NCBI GenBank assembly: GCA_018901675.1
Contig: JAHIEH010000086.1
Coordinates: 1-12,145 of the forward strand
DNA from: Nanobdellota archaeon
Lineage (GTDB): Archaea > Nanobdellota > Nanobdellia > Pacearchaeales > GW2011-AR1
DNA: 12,145 nucleotides
Direction of reading: 5' to 3'
Part shown: one piece after another, positions 1 to 6,246 of the stretch
How the letters are laid out: each line of letters starts with the position of its first letter
Numbering within the stretch: the first letter of the stretch is position 1
Position numbers and translations under genes: made by a program
Notes under the pieces: model-generated
What the model was told of the DNA's origin: nothing
What the model saw: only the letters and a program-made list of their open reading frames with translations
The model's database searches: none

Positions 1-38
1 TCACATTTTTAAACATTCCCAAGAACACACCAAAAACG

Positions 39-48
39 TTTATAAATA
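39..48 (+). promoter_or_regulatory. Archaeal TATA box for the cyclase-like membrane protein gene
   Basis: TTTATAAATA is centred about 25 bases before the ATG at 68. No Shine-Dalgarno sequence lies between them. This spacing puts the transcription start at or next to the start codon, so the mRNA is probably leaderless. Confidence 0.7.
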
Positions 49-67
49 TCATCTTATTGAATATAAC

Positions 68-2101
68 ATGAAAAAAAAGATTTTATCATTTTCGCTGATT
101 TTAACTGTATTACTTTTATCAACTATTTCTGCTGAAATAATCTTAGAACAGCCAAAAAATATATACAATCTGGGGGATAGTTTTTCAACCTCAGCAACAA
201 TAAAAACATCAAGCGAGATTAATGGTTTTTTTCAGATGTTTCTTATCTGCAATAATCAGGTTAAAGAATTTTATAAAGAGTATATAATTTTAAATGCTGG
301 AGAGGAAAAAAAGATTAGCCCTTCTCTGCTTTTAGTTAAAAGCATCATTGAAAACATTAAAGGAGATTGCATAATAAGGGCAACCTTAAGAGGGGAATCT
401 GCTTCAACAAAAAATTTCAAAATTTCTGATTTAATTAATATAGAAGTGTCTTTAGAACAAACAGAGTTTTCCCCTGGAGAAAACATCTATATCTCAGGAA
501 AAGCAACAAGGGAAAACAGCCAGCCAGCAGAAGGTTTTATTGAGTTAACATTGATAGACCAAGATTCAGAGGGCATTAACGAACTTGCAATAATCAATAA
601 AGGGCTTTTTTCAGTTAACTTTTCTCTATCAAAACAAACAAAAGCAGGGGCGCATTTATACAAACTAAGAGTATATGAGCGGGATACTGACAATAACATA
701 ACTAATGAAGGATTTATAGACGAGAATATCCAAATAAAACAAATTCCCACGAGCCTCGAAATAGTTATTGAGAGTAAAGAAATAAATCCAGGGGAAAATG
801 TAAAAGTAAAAGCAATTCTCCATGATCAAACCGGGGAGAAAATAGCTTCTAAGGCAATAATTACAATAAAGAACTCAAACAATAGAATAATGGAGCAGCG
901 TGAAATCCCCACAGATGAGATTATGACATATCTCATAGCTTCTATTGAGTCGCCATTGACATGGAAAATTTTTGCAGTGTCTAACCAAGTATCATCAGAA
1001 TCAGAATTTATTATTAAAGAAAAAGAGTCAGTTCAAGTAATTTTGGAGGCAGGGATAGTTATAATCACCAATACAGGAAACATTCCCTACAACAAGACAG
1101 TCTTAGTTAAAATAGGAAATCAGACATTAAACATCGGTACTAACCTAAAAGTAGGTGATATCCAAAAATATACTCTAACTGCTCCTGATGGAAAATATAA
1201 TGTAGAGATTATAACTGATGGAAAAAGCCAGGTGTCTGAAGAAGTATCTCTTACTGGAAGAGCAATTGATGCAAAAAAAGTTGCAGTTGGAGCAATAGAA
1301 ATAATCAGGCACCCATTTATCTGGGTTTTTATAATAGCCATTTTTGGTTTTGTCGCTTATACTCTCTTCAGAAAAGGATATAGAAAAACCTTCTTTGGAA
1401 GTTATGAGAATATTAAAAAGAAGTTTAGCAGAGATTCATCTGGCTCTTTTGGGCTAGGAGCATATAACCCCCAAAACAAAGCAGAGTTATCTTTGTCAAT
1501 AAAAGGGAACAAACAAGATGTGAGTTTAATCTGCTTAAAAATAAAGAATTTTGGGGAAATTGAATCTACTAAGAACAATGCAAAAGAAACGCTTCAGAAA
1601 ATAATCAGCATGGCTGGAGAAAGAAAAGCGGTGTTGTATGAAAATGCTAGTTTTTTGTTTTTTATTCTGGCTCCAGTAATTACAAAAACCTTCAAAAACG
1701 AGAAAAATGCCGTAGAGACAGCACAAAAAATGCTAGCTATTCTAAATGAACATAACAAGTTTTTCCAGCAGAGAATAGATTTTGGCATTTCAGTAAATTA
1801 TGGGGCGATAATAGCTAAAAAAGAAGCAAACTTGAAATTTACCGGTTTGGGGGATATAATGAGCAGCAGCAAAAAAATAGCAGCTGCTGCAGATAAGGAA
1901 GTGTTGATAAGCAAAGAGATAAATGAAAAAGTAACTTCGGATTTAAAAACAGAAAGAAAAGATAAAGAGGGTATAACTGCTTATACAGTAAGAGAAGCAA
2001 GAAACAAAGAAGGAAGCAAGACTTTCATAAGTGGCTTTGTGAAAAGGATGGAGAGGGATAATAATAAAAACCAGGATAATCAAGAGAAAGATTCTATATA
2101 A
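68..2101 (+). CDS. Membrane-anchored protein with a degenerate class III nucleotide cyclase domain
   Basis: The 677-residue protein has a signal peptide or N-terminal anchor (hydrophobic residues 5-21), a long beta-rich outer region (about 22-410) that resembles Ig-like or macroglobulin-like repeats (NPGENV, SPGENI), and one transmembrane helix (about 415-434). A cytoplasmic domain follows (about 475-645). It fits the class III adenylate/guanylate cyclase fold: a beta strand at 484-495 (ICLKIKNF, where active enzymes have a metal-binding Asp), then IDFGISVNYG (570-579) and FTGLGDIMSSSKKIA (591-605), matching the usual R-I-G-I-H-x-G and GDxVNxAxRL segments, and EVLISKEI (611-618). The metal Asp is Lys, the transition-state Asn is Ser, and the Arg is Lys. 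The likely role is an outside-in sensor whose output domain no longer makes cyclic nucleotide. The fold call is by eye. The 3' end overlaps the convergent gene by 22 bases. Confidence 0.72.
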   Translation: MKKKILSFSLILTVLLLSTISAEIILEQPKNIYNLGDSFSTSATIKTSSEINGFFQMFLICNNQVKEFYKEYIILNAGEEKKISPSLLLVKSIIENIKGDCIIRATLRGESASTKNFKISDLINIEVSLEQTEFSPGENIYISGKATRENSQPAEGFIELTLIDQDSEGINELAIINKGLFSVNFSLSKQTKAGAHLYKLRVYERDTDNNITNEGFIDENIQIKQIPTSLEIVIESKEINPGENVKVKAILHDQTGEKIASKAIITIKNSNNRIMEQREIPTDEIMTYLIASIESPLTWKIFAVSNQVSSESEFIIKEKESVQVILEAGIVIITNTGNIPYNKTVLVKIGNQTLNIGTNLKVGDIQKYTLTAPDGKYNVEIITDGKSQVSEEVSLTGRAIDAKKVAVGAIEIIRHPFIWVFIIAIFGFVAYTLFRKGYRKTFFGSYENIKKKFSRDSSGSFGLGAYNPQNKAELSLSIKGNKQDVSLICLKIKNFGEIESTKNNAKETLQKIISMAGERKAVLYENASFLFFILAPVITKTFKNEKNAVETAQKMLAILNEHNKFFQQRIDFGISVNYGAIIAKKEANLKFTGLGDIMSSSKKIAAAADKEVLISKEINEKVTSDLKTERKDKEGITAYTVREARNKEGSKTFISGFVKRMERDNNKNQDNQEKDSI

Positions 2102-2643
2102 CCTTTAATTACCGCACTCTTTACTTCTGGATGTTTCTGTTCTAATTTATCAATAAATGAACAAATATTGTTTTTCTTAATTTTACCCTCTTTAAACTTT
2201 AATTTTTTAAGTTTTGCATAAAGCAAAACCTCTCTGTCTAAAAAGAGATAAAGAGGCTTAACAATAATCTTTCCTTTTATGTCAACAACTGGTTTTATTT
2301 TTTCTAAATCTTTCAGATTGCTATTAATCAGAGCACTAACAAAATTATGTGAGTTACTATCTAACGTATCACTCACAGCCGTCTTGCTAACTTTTATTTT
2401 TGAAGGCAGTTTGACTAATCCAACCATTGCCTTACCTGCAAAAATCAACAAAATATGCTCTAAAACCACCCCTCTGAAATCACCTTTATTTCCATAACCA
2501 ACAACATCCCCATTTTTAATCATCTTAAATTTTCTGATTGTATAAAACAACTTTTTTTGGAAATATTTGATAAAGCATCCTCTGCATAACTTTCTTTTGT
2601 TGGTAAATTCCCATACAGAGTTTGTTTGGCACGCTTTGCACAT
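2080..2643 (-). CDS. Short TtuA/Ncs6 (CTU1)-like protein lacking the PP-loop
   Basis: The 187-residue protein follows the layout of archaeal TtuA/Ncs6 tRNA 2-thiolases. It has an N-terminal zinc finger (C2, C5, then LCRGCF at 19-24), the helix FIKYFQKKLFYTIRKFKMI (24-42), the strand where the ATP-binding PP-loop should be, and a late SHNFVSALINSNLKDL (98-113) that matches the family's GHNLDDEAxTxLMN segment. The end, VKPLYLFLDREVLLYAKL (128-145) then KLEQKHPEVK, is the usual IKPL...EKEVxLYAxL and LEEKHPGxK tail. Active family members carry SGGKDS and Fe-S cysteines. Here the loop reads YGNKGDF (50-56), the central cysteines are absent, and the length is about 60% of normal. The open frame and intact flanking motifs argue for a kept, non-catalytic protein (tRNA or sulfur-carrier binding?) rather than decay. 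Its tail overlaps the gene on the other strand. Confidence 0.75.
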   Translation of the reverse strand: MCKACQTNSVWEFTNKRKLCRGCFIKYFQKKLFYTIRKFKMIKNGDVVGYGNKGDFRGVVLEHILLIFAGKAMVGLVKLPSKIKVSKTAVSDTLDSNSHNFVSALINSNLKDLEKIKPVVDIKGKIIVKPLYLFLDREVLLYAKLKKLKFKEGKIKKNNICSFIDKLEQKHPEVKSAVIKGYIESFS

Positions 2644-2658
2644 TTTTTATTATTTAGG

Positions 2659-2670
2659 TTTAAATTATAT
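2659..2670 (-). promoter_or_regulatory. Probable TATA box for the TtuA-like gene
   Basis: On the minus strand this reads ATATAATTTAAA, centred about 22 bases before the ATG at 2643. The spacing is slightly short, but it is the best TATA candidate and again implies a leaderless mRNA. The gene therefore probably has its own promoter rather than depending on the PP-loop gene 150 bases upstream. Confidence 0.5.
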
Positions 2671-2793
2671 TCTTAGGATATAAACTGTCAAGTTAAAACA
2701 TCTAATACTGAATATATTATAAATTTAATCTATACACCACAGATGGCAACTAACAATTATTAACCTTTTCCAAATTCTTATCAAACTATTTAC

Positions 2794-3729
2794 TCATAAT
2801 TTATACCCTTCAAATTCTTTTCTTTTTTCCAAATTCCTTCCGGTTGAATATGCCATAATTAACTCATAAACTTTTTGCTTAATTCCTTTTGCAAAAAGTT
2901 TGCTAGAAAATTTCCCGTTTTCTTTGTAAACTTTTTGCTTTAAATCCTTATTGCATCCACCAAAAACTATCGCGCTTGGCCCTGGAAATGAGGACATTAT
3001 CACATCATACTCTTTAATATTTTCAATAATCTTATTTTCCTTCTCATTTCGCCCAAGAACTATCCAGCAATCATCAATAAGAAAATGCCTCCCTATGCCA
3101 ATAAGTTCAATTTGTTGTTCATTTATTTTTCTTTTTATTATCTCTTTAATCCTGTTTTTTATATTTTTTTCGCAAAGCAGACATCCACCTGCGGGAGTGG
3201 GATAAGAAATTTTGTATTTTTCTGCCATCTCCATTTGCTTTTTCCTGCATCTTCCTTTTATTCCCAATTCAATTAAAGGCCTTAAAATTCTTCCTTTTAA
3301 ACCAGATTCTTCTTCTATTAAAGCCATTGCTTTTTGCGTCTGGCTTAATGGCCTTTCTCCCTCAACTTCACCAGTTGCTATAAGTTTAATTCCATTTAAA
3401 TCAGCAAATTCCCTTGCTTTCTTAAACATAAAAATTCTGCAATCAATACAAGGATTCATACTTGCTCCTCGATTATATTTCGGGTGCTTAATTACCTCAA
3501 TATACTCATTGAGAAACTGCCCTTTTGTGCAGTCAATAACATTTAGTTTTATTCCACTAAGCTGGGAAAAATTAAAAGAGCAATTTTCATCGCAGCACCC
3601 CGTCCCAAAAGGAAACTTAAAAAACAAGGCAATAACCTCGAAACCTTTTTCCTGCAGGATTTTAACAACAAGCCTGCTATCAAGACCTCCTGAGAACATA
3701 ACAATGATTTTTTCTTTATTATTCGCCAT
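2794..3729 (-). CDS. PP-loop tRNA thiouridine synthase (MnmA/ThiI-like, archaeal type)
   Basis: The 311-residue protein carries an intact ATP pyrophosphatase loop, FSGGLDS (12-18), used to adenylate a tRNA uridine before sulfur transfer. A cysteine cluster follows (C45, C46, C50), then MNPCIDCR (91-98), where MnmA-type enzymes place a catalytic cysteine, then ATGEVEGERPLSQ (118-130), and PTPAGGCLLC (177-186), where the second catalytic cysteine is expected. The cysteine pairs C94/C97 and C183/C186 could also hold an Fe-S cluster, as in TtuA; that is inference. Residues from about 205 (RHFLIDDCWIVLGRNEKEN) look like the small DUF814/NFACT-R-type RNA-binding domain found at the C-terminus of this family. 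The exact uridine (U8, U34 or other) cannot be told from the sequence. The start is fixed by a TATA box 25 bases upstream. Confidence 0.82.
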   Translation of the reverse strand: MANNKEKIIVMFSGGLDSRLVVKILQEKGFEVIALFFKFPFGTGCCDENCSFNFSQLSGIKLNVIDCTKGQFLNEYIEVIKHPKYNRGASMNPCIDCRIFMFKKAREFADLNGIKLIATGEVEGERPLSQTQKAMALIEEESGLKGRILRPLIELGIKGRCRKKQMEMAEKYKISYPTPAGGCLLCEKNIKNRIKEIIKRKINEQQIELIGIGRHFLIDDCWIVLGRNEKENKIIENIKEYDVIMSSFPGPSAIVFGGCNKDLKQKVYKENGKFSSKLFAKGIKQKVYELIMAYSTGRNLEKRKEFEGYKL

Positions 3730-3749
3730 ATTAATAATCCATTAACTAG

Positions 3750-3758
3750 ATTTAAAAA
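3750..3758 (-). promoter_or_regulatory. TATA box for the PP-loop thiolase gene
   Basis: On the minus strand this reads TTTTTAAAT, centred 25 bases before the ATG at 3729. It shares a divergent promoter region of about 100 bases with the gene that starts at 3833. Confidence 0.6.
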
Positions 3759-3775
3759 CCATTCTAGATATCCAG

Positions 3776-3820
3776 ATTAATAATAGAAAGGCATAAATAT
3801 GAGGAGGTCTTATTATTAAT
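3776..3820 (+). promoter_or_regulatory. Promoter region with TATA box and flanking inverted repeat
   Basis: A TATA-like CATAAATAT lies at 3792-3800. It is flanked by perfect 10-base inverted arms, ATTAATAATA (3776-3785) and TATTATTAAT (3811-3820). A very strong Shine-Dalgarno-like GAGGAGGT (3801-3808) has no start codon at a usable distance. A second SD-like AGAGG (3821-3825) sits 7 bases before the ATG at 3833, so this is one of the few genes here with a possible ribosome-binding site. The arms are AT-only and could be chance. Confidence 0.45.
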
Positions 3821-3832
3821 AGAGGAATAAAA

Positions 3833-4396
3833 ATGAGTTTATCAGGATTATTAAATCAAAGAAAGAAAAAGACTACCACAATAATCAAAGGAAAAACCAG
3901 CAGTAGTAGCAGTAGCAATAATACTCCCACATCAAATAATGGGGGACATAATGGAAAAGGACTATTCGATTATGGAACAAGAAAAGCAGACAATCCCCAA
4001 CTTATATTAAATTTGCTCACAGGTAAAGATTACAAACAACAAATAGACTCTATTGAATCTAGTTTAGAACTTATCAAAAATCCACAAAGTTATTATGCAG
4101 TCGCAGAAACTTTAAGATTAAGAATTGGAGAAGACTATGATGCTCAATGCAGAAATTGTGCCGATAAATCATATGGGGGGATAAAAAATAGAATCCCAGA
4201 AAAAGAAGAAATATATAAGTTAAGTGCATATTTTTATTGGAAATTCTGTAAAAGTGAGAAAGTTGATTCTTGTGTATATAAGGATTCTTTAAGGAATGCT
4301 GTCTATTGTTTAGAAAAAGCAGGCGTTATCTTAAAAAAAGGCTTAATCAGAATTGAAGAATACAAAGATTTAGAATATTTTCTCGAAGCGGCTTAG
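3833..4396 (+). CDS. Uncharacterised cysteine-containing protein with Ser-rich linker
   Basis: I do not recognise this 187-residue protein. It has a basic N-terminus (residues 9-21, QRKKKTTTIIKGK), a low-complexity Ser/Asn/Gly linker (about 22-42), and a mostly helical, soluble domain (50-187). There is no signal peptide or membrane segment. Five cysteines sit in the second half: a CRNC pair (C106, C109), then C139, C147 and C159, which could bind zinc or an Fe-S cluster. The last part (150-187) resembles a helical hairpin ending in acidic residues. The basic tail plus flexible linker suggests nucleic-acid or ribosome contact, but nothing specific supports that. It is transcribed alone, divergent from the PP-loop thiolase, and is followed by an oligo-T stretch. 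Codon use and AT content match its neighbours. Confidence 0.7.
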   Translation: MSLSGLLNQRKKKTTTIIKGKTSSSSSSNNTPTSNNGGHNGKGLFDYGTRKADNPQLILNLLTGKDYKQQIDSIESSLELIKNPQSYYAVAETLRLRIGEDYDAQCRNCADKSYGGIKNRIPEKEEIYKLSAYFYWKFCKSEKVDSCVYKDSLRNAVYCLEKAGVILKKGLIRIEEYKDLEYFLEAA

Positions 4397-4397
4397 A

Positions 4398-4409
4398 TTT
4401 TTATTTTTT
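4398..4409 (+). terminator. Oligo-T terminator
   Basis: TTTTTATTTTTT begins one base after the TAG at 4394-4396. Archaeal transcription commonly ends at such T tracts without a hairpin, so this probably ends the 3833-4396 transcript before the structured repeat begins. Confidence 0.55.
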
Positions 4410-4412
4410 CTT

Positions 4413-4593
4413 GCTGTCCGAAATTGGGTTCAAACCACGCCCTTTAGGGCGTCTTTGATTTCGGAGCATCCAAAAGTTCCGGACAAACCACCCCTTTTAA
4501 GGCTTCAGAAATCTACGATTTCTGAGAGTGCTCAAGAATTTACATTCTTGACATGTGGTAAAACTCAAGAACTTTTTGATGTCAAAATTCTTG
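4413..4593 (+). repeat. Structured repeat, copy 1 (expanded form)
   Basis: The element is built from nested inverted repeats. Stem P1 is TCCGAAAT (4417-4424) with ATTTCGGA (4458-4465), and encloses the hairpin ACGCCC/GGGCGT (4437-4452). It is followed directly by GAGCATCC (4464-4471). Stem P2 is AAAAGTTC (4472-4479) with GAACTTTT (4569-4576). Inside it is stem P3, ACCAC (4487-4491) with GTGGT (4555-4559). Inside P3 are hairpins CCTT/AAGG (4493-4502), TCAGAAATC/GATTTCTGA (4505-4525) and TCAAGAAT/ATTCTTGA (4532-4551). Copy 2 at 7811-7914, on the other strand, shares two conserved blocks and the same P1-P2-P3 plan with different stem sequence. CAAGAATTT (4533-4541) can pair instead with AAATTCTTG (4585-4593), so two folds are possible. 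No protein is encoded. It lies between two genes' 3' ends, so it is not a leader here. Function unknown. Confidence 0.75.
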
Positions 4594-4619
4594 GCATAAA
4601 ACCGCAACAACTTAAACTG

Positions 4620-5423
4620 CTAATTTTTAATCTTATCCGCATCTTTATCACTTTTCCTGCCAATCCCTCTTATTTTCTCATAAATAGTTTCTGCAAAACT
4701 CCAGAAATAGGTTGCGATTCCAAATCCTATTAAGATTAACCCTGAAACAAACATAATCCAAAAAACAGAATTAGAATTAGACAAAAGTGCAGATAGAAAA
4801 ACAAGTGTAGAATTATCCATCTCTGCAAAAAGAGACATAAAAGCGCCAAGCTGGAAAAAAGGCAAAGAAGACAGCATCATCAAACCGCCCAATAAAATAG
4901 GAAGATTTTTCTTGTTTTGGATACAAAGAAAAAGCAGCGCAATTAAAACAAGGGATATAATCAAAAGAGAATAAAATTTCCCCCTGAAATACTTCCATGA
5001 CATTTCAGACACAATAAAAAATGGTTTTTTTGACTCTTCCTGTTTGTTAAAACACTCCAAAAAACTGCAGTCATATTTTTGGTAATAAACCTGCTTGATT
5101 GTCTCATTAATTCCATAATAGATAATCGCATCCTGTCCCTGAGAGACAATACTGCACGGAATTGTGAATGAAAACCCTTCTTGTGAAAGCAGATATTCAG
5201 AGTTGTTTCTGCAATGTAGATCCATAGAGTAATAGTGGGAATTTAAAACAGAAGTTAAATTCATCTCTTCATCTGCAATTTTTTCAACTACGGGATAAAG
5301 CCCTTGTTTAACATTATTATATTCCAGAGATGATGAAAGAGTGAAGAAGAGAGCTAATCCCAGCAAAGATGACAGGGTTAACACTGCAAGAAAAAAAACA
5401 GCACTCCCTCTTATAAACCCCAT
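4620..5423 (-). CDS. Four-helix membrane protein with a four-cysteine outer domain
   Basis: I do not recognise a family. The 267-residue protein has an N-terminal hydrophobic helix (about 7-29), an outer domain of about 115 residues (30-145), then three helices (about 149-169, 174-197 and 217-243) and a basic cytoplasmic tail (KIRGIGRKSDKDADK). The outer domain has four cysteines (C71, C90, C119, C124), enough for two disulfides, and NxT/NxS sequons (NLT, NNS, NET) that archaea can glycosylate. This side assignment follows from the positive-inside rule at the C-terminus. There are no catalytic motifs or channel signatures I can identify. The start is set by a TATA box 26 bases upstream. The gene is monocistronic: the diadenylate cyclase gene upstream ends 162 bases away. 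Confidence 0.75.
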   Translation of the reverse strand: MGFIRGSAVFFLAVLTLSSLLGLALFFTLSSSLEYNNVKQGLYPVVEKIADEEMNLTSVLNSHYYSMDLHCRNNSEYLLSQEGFSFTIPCSIVSQGQDAIIYYGINETIKQVYYQKYDCSFLECFNKQEESKKPFFIVSEMSWKYFRGKFYSLLIISLVLIALLFLCIQNKKNLPILLGGLMMLSSLPFFQLGAFMSLFAEMDNSTLVFLSALLSNSNSVFWIMFVSGLILIGFGIATYFWSFAETIYEKIRGIGRKSDKDADKIKN

Positions 5424-5444
5424 GAATACTAAAGAATAATATTG

Positions 5445-5453
5445 TTTATAAAT
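5445..5453 (-). promoter_or_regulatory. TATA box for the four-helix membrane protein gene
   Basis: On the minus strand this reads ATTTATAAA, centred 26 bases before the ATG at 5423 with no ribosome-binding site between. A leaderless start is expected. Confidence 0.65.
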
Positions 5454-5585
5454 TTAAGGATTTTTTAAAGATTGAAAAAATTTATTAAGTCCAAATCAAT
5501 AAAGTTAATTTAATCAAAATGAATGTATGTCCATCACCCCATAATCCTCAATATTATCCACCGATATCCTCTTTGATACTAACCT

Positions 5586-6212
5586 TCAATTCTTCTTACT
5601 TTTAATCTGTTTCACAAGATAATGCGCTGCTCCGAAAACAATTATTCCTGGAACTAATACAAAACCAGCAGGAGTCGCTGATGATACACCCATTAAACTA
5701 GTGTATGCAGCAGGAAGCAATGTGGATGCAGTAAATGATGCTACGCTTCCAACTCCGACGCTCTCTAAGATATTAACCGCTTCTTTTGTTTTGTATTCAA
5801 TATTCTTTTCAAGTGGGTCTATCTGCATTATCAAAACACCGCCTTTAAAAATTCTTATTTTTCTGTCTTCTTCGCTTGCTAAAATTGCAGTATTTCCGCT
5901 TAAACTTGCAGAATAAGCAGCAGAATGCCTTGTCCCATACCCGGAATAGACTTTTGTTTTTTTAATCTTTGCAGAATATGCAAGAAGTTTCCCTTCTTCA
6001 CTTATAACACACGCTCCGTCAAGAAGTGCAAGTGCCTCCAATCTCCTCGGATTTTCATAGATGCTAAACGGCTTAACATCCTGTTCTATTAAAGTTTCAT
6101 AATTAAGCTTTCCCTCTTTTATAATAAAAAGGCACCCTTTCTCCTGCTTGGCTATTTTCATCGCAGTATCGATAAGGACTTGTTCAACTTTGTTTTTTAT
6201 TTTGTTTTTCAT
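5586..6212 (-). CDS. Diadenylate cyclase (DisA_N/DAC domain) with C-terminal membrane hairpin
   Basis: The protein likely makes cyclic di-AMP from two ATP, a second messenger tied to osmotic and potassium balance. The DAC domain spans about residues 10-135. It contains DGA (65-67) and GTRHSAA (93-99), the two active-site motifs, and SEE (113-115), which matches the VSEE that follows them in DisA, CdaA and DacZ. The usual RHR is RHS; related enzymes vary at this third position, so activity is likely but not certain. After the domain, residues about 152-201 form two hydrophobic segments (SVASFTASTLLPAAY and GFVLVPGIIVFGAAHYLV) with a short turn, then a basic end. CdaA instead has its helices at the N-terminus, and archaeal DacZ is usually a larger soluble protein; at 208 residues this is a compact, C-terminally anchored variant. 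It follows the MFS transporter gene by 34 bases but has its own TATA box. Confidence 0.83.
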   Translation of the reverse strand: MKNKIKNKVEQVLIDTAMKIAKQEKGCLFIIKEGKLNYETLIEQDVKPFSIYENPRRLEALALLDGACVISEEGKLLAYSAKIKKTKVYSGYGTRHSAAYSASLSGNTAILASEEDRKIRIFKGGVLIMQIDPLEKNIEYKTKEAVNILESVGVGSVASFTASTLLPAAYTSLMGVSSATPAGFVLVPGIIVFGAAHYLVKQIKSKKN

Positions 6213-6232
6213 AATCTAAAAAAGCACCAGGG

Positions 6233-6241
6233 ATTTATAAA
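6233..6241 (-). promoter_or_regulatory. TATA box for the diadenylate cyclase gene
   Basis: On the minus strand this reads TTTATAAAT, centred 25 bases before the ATG at 6212. It lies in the gap just after the transporter stop codon, so the cyclase can be transcribed independently. Confidence 0.65.
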
Positions 6242-6246
6242 CTTTT

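Noticed and set aside
3212..3745. 177-codon plus-strand open frame
   Set aside because: Antisense to the well-supported PP-loop thiolase; no motifs, shadow-frame composition.
3801..3808. Strong Shine-Dalgarno-like GAGGAGGT
   Set aside because: No start codon lies 5-12 bases downstream, and it falls before the expected transcription start; kept only as a note in the promoter entry.
4425..4442. tRNA-like T-arm (GGGTTCAAACC) near the start of repeat copy 1
   Set aside because: No acceptor, D-arm or anticodon arm can be placed upstream, which is the end of a coding region. The CAAACC piece is explained as part of the repeat.
5514..5588. In-frame 23-codon continuation after the diadenylate cyclase TGA
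   Set aside because: Short, no recognisable domain, and an open run of this length is expected by chance; no sign of stop-codon recoding.
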